A stretch of DNA of 64,000 nucleotides from Basidiobolus meristosporus CBS 931.73 (GCA_002104905.1 MCFE01000296.1:37603-101602), one strand, 5' to 3'. Counted from the stretch's first letter, positions 50,452 to 60,840 are shown. Notes: generated from the letters alone by a model not told the origin. Made by a program: numbers and translations.

Positions 50452-52109
50452 ATGTTATCTATATATCATACTTAATTAAATTCTTTTCATTGGGCCTATT
50501 GTGAGCATGATTCCTGAGTATTGGTTCCCTTATAGCTTGCCAAATTCCAATTAGAGATATGCATGTGTTTGCTGCTCGTTAGGCCCATGACTATCGGGTT
50601 AGCCCCGCGAGATACAATACATTGGGGTCTCTTTTAGGCCGGTGTTTGTTTGGGCTATTTTAAAATGCCAAATGGCCTCACTGTCAAGGTTAGTTGTGGG
50701 TGCTACTGGCTACTCTGCTGTCGAATTGAGGGGTACAACCAGTATTACACATGACTTTCAATTGCAGGCTTGTGTGGACCTGCAGGCGTACTCCGTAACA
50801 AGCATGCATTGATTGTCTGAGAGCAAGTCTTGTTCACGATGAGGGTCTCCACTCCAAGTATATTCATATTGGCGATCCAAAGCTAGTTTTCTGTAGTGCG
50901 GGATCGGCTCGCACTCCGATAATTATATTGGAATACATGCCAACACTAGCATACAGCAATCATTCCACATGGTTTGATCAGCAGCATGCCCGTAATTCGG
51001 ATCTCATATTTGGGAGGTAGTATTAGTGAATATAATATATCACCACAATTATAGGCACTCTTCACTCCCAGCTCACGATTGGGCTTGTTTCATGCTTTGA
51101 AATAAATGTTTTGGTGAACTCTGTAATACATGGCCCTGCATAAAAAACTCCGTCTCCCTTAGATGCCCTCACAGCCGCTTCCAAAACCTTTTTCAACGTT
51201 ACACGACCACCGCTGCATGGTAAATCCGACACCCCACCAAAAAGCTCCACAACAAAGCGCAGGCCACCCGAGGATTCCCTTCTGTTTAAGGAGTTCGAGC
51301 TAGCTGTATTGGTATGAAATTCTCGCACCAGACTCCGTTGATATGACAAGGAGTAAAACTCCTGGATTATGCTATATATTAGAGACATCGGTCTTTTTCA
51401 TAGAGATTCATTAACTGATCGAATTTGCCCAACCGAGAACTACAAGGCTAGAAGGTCCAGGGTTCCAAGTTCTTGAAGCCATACCGTGGTCTTCTACATA
51501 CAAATCTAACGACAATGCTATAGAAGGTGTCGATATGAATAATGCTGGTTCTTTCACCATCGACTTGGAGAGCATGCCTACGCCCAGGCCAGAGGTATCT
51601 CACACATTAGCTGGAAAGATTACCCGCGAGATGGACAAATGCTTATCAGTCATGCACCATGCTGGAGCATTAGTGAGATGTCTTGGGGGAGTTTGGAATC
51701 TTCTACCCTCAGATAGAGATGTTGTAAACATACACCGTTGACAGGGGTATCGGATACTGCTAATGCATAAAGGTGTTGTACTTGTCTGAAAGGAGTAATT
51801 GCTAATCATATTGCCAAGGCGACACCCATATAAGACCTCATGTTCAGTTATTGTTGATCTGCAAATAATAATAGGGCCCAACTTCATTAGAAGCTTTCCA
51901 TCCCACCCCAAAACTATCGAAGGTTTCCTAGTGAGATATCACAACACAGCATTGATATGATAATAGCAAGTTTTAGGGGCTTTGTTCCGAGACGGTCAGT
52001 ATCAGGTTAAGGAGATGTGCTGGAAAGCTTAAACAATGCTCCTCAAATATATCATCTATTAAAGGCGCCAGTCAGTCCATCCGCCAGATCTATTACCTCT
52101 TACTTCCAA
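50452..52109. other. Intergenic, doubtful small frame
   Basis: About 1.66 kb. A minus-strand ATG-initiated frame of 108 codons (51062-51388) has an acceptable composition (GGLRFVVELFGGVSDLPC), but I recognise no domain and no exon partner. The rest is AT-rich with no visible feature. Confidence 0.4.
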
Positions 52110-52912
52110 ATGACAAGTTCATCAGTTGCGGAGCACGTGGTTGTGGATAATCTGAGCTCAGTCACTGTGGAGGAGCTTATGTCTGATTTACAGTCGAAGG
52201 AGCCACACACCATAAGTGAGAAAATAGTTCACATTATGGAGTCCCAAAATTTCCATTACACTATTATATCACTGGTACTTTTGGACCTGGTCATCGTCTT
52301 GACTGAGCTGGTATTGAGTAAGTGGACTTAACTTACAGCTATATGCCATTGTCCATGGACTAATGGCGCATGCCGTCTCTTCCGAAAGGTCTATATGAGG
52401 CTGAGGGCTTACTGCTCAATGAACATGCGCTCCAAATAGGACAAGATGTGCTGTTTGCATTAAGTCTCTCGATTCTGGGTCTGTTCATGTTGGAGATTGT
52501 ACTGAAGCTAATCTTCATGGGTATACACTACTTCTTAAATTTCTGGGGAATGTTGGACCTAATAGTAGTGGTCACCTCCTTCGTACTTGAGGTTTACTTT
52601 CACGTGGTGGATGATGCCACTCATAAATCTGTAAGCAGTGCTATTATTCTCTTCCGCTTTTGGAAAATTCTCAGAGTCATCCATGCAGTGGCTCATTCGG
52701 TAGAAAGCAAGGTTAGTGTGTAGCTGGATTATATAATGTACGTTGCTTACTTACTTTCTCTCTCATAGAATCGTCAAATCATAGATGCCACTAACAAAGA
52801 GAAGATTCGGGCGGAAAAGCGAGTTAACATGTATAAAACTAAATACAAAAAGTTACGGGAAGAACATAAGCAACTTCAAATCGCAATGGAAGCCCTCCGT
52901 ATGGAGAGATAG
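52110..52912 (+). CDS. Voltage-gated proton channel (Hv1 family)
   Basis: Three exons (52110-52317, 52389-52711, 52769-52912; introns 71 and 57 nt) give about 224 residues. The protein is a bare voltage-sensor domain with four spans and a C-terminal coiled coil (NKEKIRAEKRVNMYKTKYKK), as in Hv1, which lets protons leave the cell on depolarisation. Selectivity-filter Asp is D59 in S1 (SLVLLDLVIVLTEL), with E66; E105 in S2, D126 and E137 in S3 align with the known acidic network. S4 is ILFRFWKILRVIH: R159, K162 and R165, so the second gating Arg is Lys, and the usual Asn after the third charge is His168. The first in-frame ATG is at 52110. The family is clear; gating properties cannot be read from sequence. 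Confidence 0.92.
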
Positions 52913-53467
52913 TATGTACTACTAGGTGTTTTAGTGTAAATCTTTTACCCAAGTTAGATGGCCTGGAGTGTGACTAGTAGAATCCTTTTTGGAGTTAGCC
53001 TATATAATACCTGATTACATTTTTAGCGTTGATTCAGTCAGTATGAACCTGATGTTGATACTCACAGAAAACTAGAAGATGTAAACTAAATCACTGATCT
53101 ATTTCGTGGCAAGAGTGGAACCTCACACATACATGTAATCTTAGTCGAACTATCGCTGCTGGATAGATTCTGGTTGATTACGAAACATAGATCAATTATT
53201 GAAAGGTACATGGCTCTGGGGCTGTACGATAGACATTAAAATAATACATATAGATACTGGGGCACTTCCGTTATGTCTGGAAATCATAGATGTTCTCAAT
53301 TACTCTTGAGTTGATCATTGAATCATACAGATTTAGATCTAGTTCGGCAATTCTCTTATCGCAAACAAGAGGTTGGCAACAGGTCAGAGTTCGAGGTATT
53401 TTATTGTTATTGAGTATATATATCTATATGAATATATATTGCGACATTCGATGATCTTTCGAGGACC
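52913..53467. other. Convergent intergenic region
   Basis: 555 bp between convergent 3' ends, AT-rich with a TATATATAT-like run near 53416-53440. Nothing else recognised. Confidence 0.45.
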
Positions 53468-55844
53468 TCAAAGGATTGTCTGTTGATCCAACAGAGTCAG
53501 GTTAGGATCGTCTTTACGCTTCCAGGTCTTGATGCTTTCTCCATTCTTCGAGATCTCGATTACACGTGAACGGCGATCCCAGCCCTTGTCGGTACCTCCG
53601 TAGGTACCATAACCTGCACCGCCGCCATAGCAAAGTTGCATGTCCGAGAATGGGAAACAGTAGTCGTTAACATGATCATGGCCAACAATGGTCATTTTGA
53701 CATCGCCCGCTAAAAGCAGCAAATATCTTAGAGAGAATAGCCATAAACCCAGTGATTAAAGCTACCTACATTCATGAAGGGCATCGATCCATGGAGACTG
53801 AACCTTGGAGCTAGAGACCGCTTCTCCCTTTGACCCCACTTGCTTCTCGGGTACCTTAGACACCTCGGCATATTCGGTGGTTGGAATGTGCCAGAATGCA
53901 ATCGCGTTGGGCTTCTGACCTTTCTTGTTCGCGAGTTTCTTGGATACTTCCTTGAACCAGTTGACTTGGTTGTCCTTGATGAAGTCATAGCCGGCTCCAT
54001 TCAGGTTGTAAGCGCCGGAGTCCACAAAGTATAGAGTAAAGGCACTCTTCCCCCTGTGGGATGAATCGTGATGAGCCATGTGACCATTGATCTCGACTGC
54101 ATGGGTGGCACTTACTTGGCGGTGATCTGAGTGAAATAGTTCCCGGAGCCAAACAGGCCATAAGGGCCGTTCTTGCCAAGATTGTACGGAACCGAGAGGG
54201 CAGCCTGAGTGATCTCCAGACGGGAGAGATCAGCTTCGTCATCATGGTTACCATGCACGAAAGCCTAGATTTGCCAGAGACAGAGGTCAGTTAGAAAAAT
54301 GCACGCATGAAGAAACCGGCCCGACTCAGTACCCAAGGAATCTTGTGCTTGGCAGCCAGGCTGGCATATTTCAGTACACTGGCTCTAGGGTCTCGAGAGC
54401 CCATCACATTGTCACCAGTGAAGGCAATCATGTCAGGTTTCTCTGCTAAAATCATTCGCTCAGCAAACTCAAAGGTCTTTAGGTTGGTGCAGTTTCGCCA
54501 CTGGATTTCCTGATGTTAGAATGGATTCCTCAACGAGGCAGCATGCTGCGTATTTACCTCAGCGGTGGATGGGATATTGTAGCACGCGCTTCGGTGGCTA
54601 GTCATATGCAAGTCGGCTAGCTGTAGGATCTTGAACGTTCCATCGCGGTGGAACTTCAACTCGGGTACTTTGGGCAATTCTGACCATTCAACATTAGCTT
54701 GTTGGGATCGCTTGTGGTGATGACGGTAGGGCACTTACGCTTCTCCTTGGACCTGTAGTAGAGATACACTTCGTCAGCCCCAGTACCCACATTAAGATCC
54801 TGTTCTACTTTGGTGTAGCCAAATGGATCCACCAGGTCCTTGCCACTCTCGAAGGTAATGGAGTAGATGGGTTTTCCGGCTCCTTTCTTGAAGAACAGAT
54901 AAACTGGCTGACCCTTGGTTCCGCTGTTCAAATCCGTGGGTATGCGCTCATAGCCTGGGAGAGAGGTGCTGGTGGATGCCTTGATACTGGTGATGTGCTT
55001 TCCCTTGTCCTGCTTGTAGAAGAGGTACACATATTTCCCACCCGCACTGATGTTCAGGTCATGATCCGATCGAATCCAGCCTTCTTTGCCACAGTTGGCC
55101 TGATCGCACGCCTCAACAGTGATGTCGGAAATGGGGACTATATATGGGTCGGCAAACACAGAGTTGCATTTGATATCGTGCGCATCAGATTATTCATGGG
55201 ATGAGTGCCTCTTACCTTCTTTCGTTTTAGGTTCGTAGAAGAGGGATACCTTCTCACCTGTGGTATGCATAGGGTCAGCAGACATACACTCGTCACACTG
55301 GATGCACGATACGTACCGGCTCCTTCATTCAAGTTGAAATCGTACGTGCGATATCCGTCTAAGGCATGTGGTGTAGCCCCGATTTTCACCAACAGATTTT
55401 GGATAGGTGCACCGGCGGCCAGGCCGGTGGTATGCGCAAGATACCGTTTGGGTGCAACCGACCCTTCATTGACGTTGACATCCAACTTTTTGTAGCCACG
55501 AGGAGTCTGGTCCGTGTCCTTCAACAGTTGGATATTGGTCAATGGGAGTTTTCCGGCCTCCTTTCGGTAGTGAAGGTAGATGTACTTGCCACCAGCACCC
55601 TTATTCAGGTCCAGCGGAATACGATGCCATGGTTCGGGAAGTTCGCAATTAGTGGTATCACATGCCTTGAGACTTAGGTCAGTAATAAAGGCACTCTCCT
55701 CCTCCCGGGCGGATTTCCCTAAATGACATGTCAAGCGTTACCAAGCTTGTTGACCGCCTCTGATAGTAGTAACAACGGTCTGAGCATACCGAATACCAAA
55801 GTTGAGATGTTCAAAAGGGCGAGTAGAGCAGTAGCAGTCTTCAT
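53468..55844 (-). CDS. Secreted metallophosphoesterase with tandem beta-prism repeats
   Basis: Nine exons from the right (55844-55790, 55718-55317, 55257-55216, 55137-54739, 54679-54558, 54509-54333, 54264-54116, 54053-53770, 53709-53468) give about 623 residues. A signal peptide (MKTATALLALLNISTLVFG) is followed by six degenerate repeats of about 45 residues (about 25-295), such as DLNKGAGGKYIYLHYRKEAG, DLNISAGGKYVYLFYKQDKG and DLNSGTKGQPVYLFFKK. They form two sets of three, each opening with an ACD..NC pair, resembling MABP/beta-prism folds. The calcineurin-like phosphatase domain (about 300-623) has all metal motifs: ADLHMT, TGDNVMG, GNHDDE, FWHIP and GHDH. It is closest in style to the Dcr2 group. 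Probably an extracellular phosphatase whose prism part binds glycans, lipids or wall. Confidence 0.88.
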
Positions 55845-57080
55845 GGTTACCAGTACCTTGATCTGAGGGAGTCCAGGAGGCTGGCTTATATACTGTACAG
55901 GGCCTCAGGAGCTTTTCATCTCAGCCAATACCTTTGGACACGCGGTTGTTTGTCCTAGAAACCCAAGGCATGAGTTGGCTGCTTGTGGGGCCTTGGTTCA
56001 ACAATGACCATAACTAACTACATGCCCAGTGTCACAGCACATATCGCCTCTTCCGCAACATATGGGATGATTTACACATTCCGCTGTATTCGCCATTAAT
56101 GGACATTTCGAGAGTGGGAATCAGATGGGTGGGTGGCTCAATCTTACTCGCAATCACCAATCATGTTCCTCCTTAGGGCCATGTATATCCTGGTGATGAC
56201 GCTTTGCACGCATCGGTTGCTTGTGCAACAATGAATGGATCATCAGTAACCAACCTTCAAGCTAGTAATCACCACTAGGTACTTGAACATGATAAGCAGT
56301 AACCCTCGTGTACCAGCGACGCATCTCAACACCAAAAGCTGTGTGGAAATCACTTTGAAGATATGACAATGATCTGAAGGCAATCCATCCAACCGGACTC
56401 AATTGATGTTAATCAAGCTTAACCATTCTTTGGATATATGCAGTAATTATGCTGAATGCTCATACTATGTATTTATGGACCAGGCGTTTAATTATAGCTT
56501 GATCCAGCAATACAGCCACGGAGATATTCCAACAGGTAATGAGTAATTCACACTCACTCTACTTTCAATAGAATATAATGCTCAGGAACCATATCTACCA
56601 AGGTTCTTAGATACATTATTGGGAATGATATTCATTTATATATGTAATACATATCAGTTAAATGAATAAATAACTCAAAGTGAGCACTGAGAGCCAATTA
56701 TATGTTAATAAATAGCTTTGTTGTTGGACATCTGAAAACAAAAGAAGAATAGTGAAACTTGTGAGCTCCACTAGAAGACAAAGAAGGGATGCAAAGGCTG
56801 ACTTGGAAACTATCAGAACATGAGAGGAGGGGAATTACACTGAGACTTTCAAGACCATCAATTATACTAAAGGGGAGCTTGGTACTGCAAAAGACAGGAA
56901 AAAACCACAAAGTAATGATACCACACTTGCAAACAATGTATAGGGATAACCAATGGTGAATAGGCTCACTAAATACCCAAAACCTCTTATGTATGTGTTA
57001 AAGACAAAATGACACTTCAGGGTTCCCAGTAAGCTTTTGGGAACTGTCCAAGAGCACTACCAACAAGTGAGAACATAGAG
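55845..57080. other. Boundary between gene-rich DNA and telomeric array
   Basis: About 1.2 kb with no coding frame beyond 70 codons, AT-rich from 56400 on, with short palindromic AT stretches near 56630-56660 (atatatgtaatacatat). It lies between the last host gene and the first TTAGGG stretch, so it may mark the chromosome end before retroelement accretion. Confidence 0.5.
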
Positions 57081-57098
57081 TTAGGGTTAGTCAGGGGG
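57081..57098 (+). repeat. Telomere-type junction J1
   Basis: TTAGGGTTAGTCAGGGGG at the left edge of the array, immediately before the 3' end of the first element. It is one and a half TTAGGG repeats with a degenerate G-rich continuation. Confidence 0.75.
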
Positions 57099-57476
57099 AC
57101 AATCATCACCTAAGGGTGAAATCTGTTGTAAAAATTTGTATTTCCACCTAAATATTCACCTAACCTAGTCACTTAGATCATTACCTTCAAATCCTAGAGA
57201 ATACTGACCAAATTCCTTGTTGGGATTTACTTAGAATATTTACCCAGAACATGAAAATTCTCAAAGTTGTCCAAACAGCCCCAAACTTTGCACACATGCT
57301 CTTGAGACCTTCTTTAATTTTTTCTACGTGTTTGTAATGCCAAGACCAGGTAAAAGTATAAATACTACTTTTACATTCAATAAATCATTCAGTGAAAACC
57401 ACATAATCTACTTGTTCTCCAAATCACTTCCAATATCTCCAAGACTCTTACAACAATCCCTCACATTATATTGGAT
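57099..57476 (-). mobile_element. Non-coding element with telomeric 3' end (family 3)
   Basis: A 378-bp unit flanked by telomere-type repeats on both sides. Read on the minus strand, its 3' end is a stem-loop (57106-57119; TCACC-TAAG-GGTGA on the + strand) followed by a C-rich tail, the same design as the LINE and SINE in this array, but its body shares no evident sequence with them. It contains a perfect 9-bp inverted repeat (57350-57374: GTAAAAGTA, 7-nt loop, TACTTTTAC). It has no coding frame. It could be the 5'-truncated tail of another LINE or an independent short element. Confidence 0.6.
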
Positions 57477-57490
57477 TTAGGGTTAGGGGG
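57477..57490 (+). repeat. Telomere-type junction J2
   Basis: TTAGGGTTAGGGGG, joining the 5' end of the family-3 element to the 3' end of the first SINE copy. Confidence 0.85.
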
Positions 57491-58006
57491 AGGAAAGTCA
57501 CCAAGTGGTGAAATCTTTATTTACTTATGACAAGTATCTAAAGAAGCCAAGTTAATCTGAAGTTATACCTAGAAAGCTAGGTCTGAGAGATATCTTTCTG
57601 GTAAGCCAGGTCTGAGAGTTGAGAACTGAGTAGTACTATATTTCCTAGTTAGCTAGGTCAGAGAGAGGTTTCCTGGAAAGCCAGGCCTGAGAAGTGAGAA
57701 TCTGGATATATCTGAGCTAAGTTATACTGGTTTGCAGTAGCTGAATTGTGGCCAGAATGGCCAGTAGACTGGGGGAACTGAGAGGAATTTCTGGGCAATC
57801 ACTGGCCAAATTTACTAGGCAAATCTGGCCAATTAGCATTTCAAGGATCTCAGCCAATCAGAGCCTTTACTTTGCCCAATGGTTGATCAAGCCATCTCCC
57901 AATGAGCACACATCAATTTATTAATCAAATTTTGCTGAATCCAGGATTTGAACCCACAACCATGGGTATGGAAGGGTTAGGGATAACCACAAGGCTAAGT
58001 GTTCTT
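57491..58006 (-). mobile_element. tRNA-headed SINE, copy 1 (full or near full length)
   Basis: About 516 bp, transcribed leftward. The 5' head has RNA polymerase III promoter boxes: box A (TTAGCCTTGTGGTTA as minus strand, 57984-57998) and a perfect box B (GGTTCAAATCC, 57944-57954), about 30 nt apart, with T-arm-like pairing around box B. The body holds four small hairpins (57568-57581, 57597-57610, 57644-57657, 57672-57685). The 3' end, in transcript sense, has AATAAAGATTTCACC leading into the stem-loop (57498-57511) and a C-rich telomere-complementary end. The last about 30 nt match the LINE 3' end, so it is presumably mobilised by the LINE reverse transcriptase. Confidence 0.75.
57568..57685 (-). 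other. Four-hairpin RNA module in SINE copy 1
   Basis: Four 14-nt hairpins with 5-bp stems and 4-nt loops: CCTAG-AAAG-CTAGG, TCTGG-TAAG-CCAGG, CCTAG-TTAG-CTAGG, CCTGG-AAAG-CCAGG (+ strand). Stems alternate between A-T and G-C at the fourth pair, a compensatory difference. Spacing (29, 47, 28 nt) indicates a 75-76-nt unit of two hairpins duplicated once. Confidence 0.75.
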
Positions 58007-58017
58007 GGTTAGGGGGG
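58007..58017 (+). repeat. Telomere-type junction J3
   Basis: GGTTAGGGGGG, joining the 5' end of SINE copy 1 to the 3' end of LINE copy 1. Confidence 0.8.
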
Positions 58018-58071
58018 AGACAGTCACCAACCGGTGAAATCTTTATTTCAGTTGAAACAAAGAAGCCAGCG

Positions 58072-60840
58072 CTACTGTTGTAGCTTTGATACAAGAGTGT
58101 GTAGCTGAGGGGAATTTGTAGGTAAGTTAATAAGAAGTGATGATAGTTCTTCAGTGCTCAAGACACTGTTCAGTGGGAAGGGGGGTAGCAAGAGAGGTAG
58201 GAATGACTTGTGAACAACATTAATGAGGGGAATGTGATAAGGATTGATATTCATCATAAAGGGAGTGTGCTGCTGCAGATATTGCTGCCAAAGGTCTGTC
58301 AAGTACTTCAGGTAGGCCAGCTTGGGTTTTTCTGACTGCAGAATATAGTGTGCAAACTTCTTGACTTCAGGATCTCCAAGTATAGTTCTCCAGCAGGAGC
58401 CAGGTGTTGTGTGGTGTGTTCTCTTCCAGGCCTTAATCAGTGGATTGTTACAGTTGTGAAGTCTGAGGTATAATCTGGTTCTAAGGTAGAGAAGTCTGAT
58501 CTTATAGGGCATAAACCCAAAAGCACCAAGAATAGCATGTCTGTAGGGGCATTCAGGCAAATGAGGCACCAAGGAGGTAATGCACCATACTGCAAACTTG
58601 TCAAGCTTAGTGCAGTCTCTAGAAGTAAGAGAGAGAAGTGGTAAGCCAAATTCCAGGACAGGGAAGACAAACTGCTTGAGTAAAAGGAGGCAGCTGGGAG
58701 CTGAAGTTGTAGGAGGAGTAACAGCCAGTAGCTTGTGGAGTGCCTGTCTTGCCAGGATGATTCTCTTCTTCAGGTGTGCTCCAGAGTCTAGTCCAGTAGG
58801 AAGGAAAGGAAAGCCAAGATATGTAGCAGAAACCTGAGCAGGTAGAGTGGAGTTCTCCAAGTTGATGGGAGAGCCCAAAGGTACTGTCTTTGCAATGGAA
58901 AGCTGGAGATTATTCTTCTGCAGATACTGGTGGATGGTCTGGGAGTCTTGTTGCACATTGGAGGAGGATATTCTGATGTCATCAGCAAAGAGAGTAACCA
59001 GGCAGTCAGCTGAGAGTCTTGGGAAATCATTCAGGAAGATGGCAAACAGTATAGGACCAAGCACAGAGCCTTGAACCACTCCATTAGGAACTGAGAACAT
59101 AGCTGATTGCTCACTTGGGTGCAGAATTCTTGCTTGTGGATCCAGAAACAGAGACCTGACAAGGAGGGTGAGAGAGGTACTGGAGAAGCATTGCAACTTG
59201 GACCAAAGCAGATTTCTGTCAACTGAATCAAAGGCCTTAGTAATATCAAACAGAACAGAGGGATACTTGCACTGGAGAGAGTGATCTTGGCTAAGTATGA
59301 CTGCATATTCCAAGGAGAGGCCAGGAATAAAGCCTAACTGTGCAGGATGAAACTTGAGGGAGTCAGAGTAGAGCTCCTGAGCAAGCAGAAGCTCAAACAC
59401 CTTTCTGCAGGTGGGTAGCAGAGATATTGGCCTGTAGGAGCTAGGATCCAGGTGCTTTCCTTTACCCTTGTACAGTGGTAGAACATTTGCAAAGGACCAT
59501 TCTTCAGGAGTAGAAAGTTGGGCTGAACATTGCTGAAACAGTGGAAGCAGAAGTGCAGACATGGCCTTGGTACTAGTCTTCAGAAGCTCATAGGAGATTG
59601 TGTCCACACCTGGAGCAGTAGAGTTGGGAAGCCTCTTGAGCACATTATGGATTCTCCTTTGATCAAGTGCAAGTGGGATGGGCAGAGTCTTGAAGTCAGG
59701 ATGAAAGCCAGGAGTTGAGTACTGCTTTGTGGAGAAGAAGATGTTAGCCAGCTGTTCTGTTGAAGGTAACTTCCTGGAAGAGGGCCTCATTGCCCTGTAG
59801 AGTCTTGATACTGTTCTTGTTATAGAGTTGGAAGATTGCAGAGGCAAAGAACTCATAATATGATCCCAGAGCTGAGTATGCAGAGTTTGGTGAATTGCCT
59901 TGGAGTGGTGTATTGCTGTCAGGAGGAGTTTCTCTGTTTTTGGGTTAGGGAAACTCAGGTAGCTTTGTTGCAGGGCTGAAACAATGGATTCCCATTTTCT
60001 TGAGGTAACAGCAGTAGTCTTGCATGGCAGTGAGAGGGAGGCAGACACCAGAATCAGATGCTTCACAAAGAGCCAGGCATAGTTGAGATCATCTGGCAGA
60101 GAAAGTAGCAAACTGGCAAGCTTCAAGTAGTTCCCAAAGTCTTTCTTCTGATTCTTGGTAGCTTTGTGGGTGAGCACAGTAAGCTTTGGCAGCTTCTTCT
60201 TCACAACTGGTTGCATAGAAAGGGACCAGGCTGGGTGGTCAGAGGCTCTCAAGGATCCTAGCTCAGCTCCAGAGAATTGCTTAACTTCATTCACAAAGTA
60301 GAGGGCAGCAGCAGAAGGGCAGATCCAGTCAACACATCTTTTCTCAGATTGAGCACCTAGTGCTAGCAGGTGGCTTTCTCTCAGGAAGTTCAGTAGGAAT
60401 GTAGACCTTGGCTTCATTCTTGCAGTCAGAGTAGTCTTGTTCTCAGGATGGGGAATGTTGAGATCTCCAAGCAAGATAACAGGTGTTGATTTAGATTGTT
60501 GGTATTGCTGAACCTTCTGGCATATAACTTGCACTTCCTGAAGGGCAAGACTTGGAGGCAGATAGCAGAGCACCAGACTGATAGTTGGCAACTGGAGAGC
60601 AGCACAGTAAGGGGAGTAAAGAGGAACACAGAGCTGAGGAGTATTGATGGTAGAAGAGATGAAGCAGATAGAGGAGGTATTCTTTGTTCTAGGAGTAGAA
60701 AAGCAATATAGATTAGTCAAAAGTATAGAGAGTAGCTGTACATCAATCAAACACAGGAGGGAAAATCTTGAAAGAAGTCTCTCTAGAGTTGGTCTTGATG
60801 GCTGTATGCTGTTGCAGTTAAGCAACAGAACTTCAGGTAG
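58072..60840 (-). CDS. LINE ORF2: endonuclease-reverse transcriptase
   Basis: An open frame of about 922 codons following the ORF1 stop in the same frame. Counting from codon 60825: an APE-like endonuclease region at about 1-200 (LLNCNSI, ILLGDLNIPHP at 118-128, ASDHPAW at 194-200); a linker; reverse transcriptase at about 440-720 (SSYRPISLLPTCRKVFE, LFDITKAFDSVDRNLLW with catalytic D527, GVVQGSVLGPILFAIFLND, and TLFADDIR with D615-D616); then a thumb and C-terminal region ending LVSKLQQ. No ATG occurs until codon 137 (60415-60417), inside the endonuclease, so the frame probably depends on readthrough of the preceding UGA or reinitiation. The usual Glu of the endonuclease LQE motif is not obvious (CLIDVQ there), so endonuclease activity is doubtful. 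The RT appears intact. Confidence 0.88.
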   Translation of the reverse strand, partial: LPEVLLLNCNSIQPSRPTLERLLSRFSLLCLIDVQLLSILLTNLYCFSTPRTKNTSSICFISSTINTPQLCVPLYSPYCAALQLPTISLVLCYLPPSLALQEVQVICQKVQQYQQSKSTPVILLGDLNIPHPENKTTLTARMKPRSTFLLNFLRESHLLALGAQSEKRCVDWICPSAAALYFVNEVKQFSGAELGSLRASDHPAWSLSMQPVVKKKLPKLTVLTHKATKNQKKDFGNYLKLASLLLSLPDDLNYAWLFVKHLILVSASLSLPCKTTAVTSRKWESIVSALQQSYLSFPNPKTEKLLLTAIHHSKAIHQTLHTQLWDHIMSSLPLQSSNSITRTVSRLYRAMRPSSRKLPSTEQLANIFFSTKQYSTPGFHPDFKTLPIPLALDQRRIHNVLKRLPNSTAPGVDTISYELLKTSTKAMSALLLPLFQQCSAQLSTPEEWSFANVLPLYKGKGKHLDPSSYRPISLLPTCRKVFELLLAQELYSDSLKFHPAQLGFIPGLSLEYAVILSQDHSLQCKYPSVLFDITKAFDSVDRNLLWSKLQCFSSTSLTLLVRSLFLDPQARILHPSEQSAMFSVPNGVVQGSVLGPILFAIFLNDFPRLSADCLVTLFADDIRISSSNVQQDSQTIHQYLQKNNLQLSIAKTVPLGSPINLENSTLPAQVSATYLGFPFLPTGLDSGAHLKKRIILARQALHKLLAVTPPTTSAPSCLLLLKQFVFPVLEFGLPLLSLTSRDCTKLDKFAVWCITSLVPHLPECPYRHAILGAFGFMPYKIRLLYLRTRLYLRLHNCNNPLIKAWKRTHHTTPGSCWRTILGDPEVKKFAHYILQSEKPKLAYLKYLTDLWQQYLQQHTPFMMNINPYHIPLINVVHKSFLPLLLPPFPLNSVLSTEELSSLLINLPTNSPQLHTLVSKLQQ

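Noticed and set aside
51062-51388. 108-codon ATG-initiated minus-strand frame
   Set aside because: No homologous motif or neighbouring exon; kept only as a doubtful note in the intergenic entry.
53766-53770. Splice donor AG|GTAGCT for exon 8 of the phosphoesterase
   Set aside because: It breaks frame with the AGDVKMTIVGHDH exon; the donor four bases upstream (T|GTAGGT) keeps frame and matches consensus better.
57971-57983. GGGTTAGGG inside SINE copy 1 as an extra element junction
   Set aside because: Box A and box B lie on either side of it in one tRNA-like head, so it is internal to the element. It matters only as the truncation point of SINE copy 2.
57944-57998. A functional tRNA gene
   Set aside because: Box A and B are good, but acceptor and anticodon stems do not pair and the sequence continues into the SINE body.
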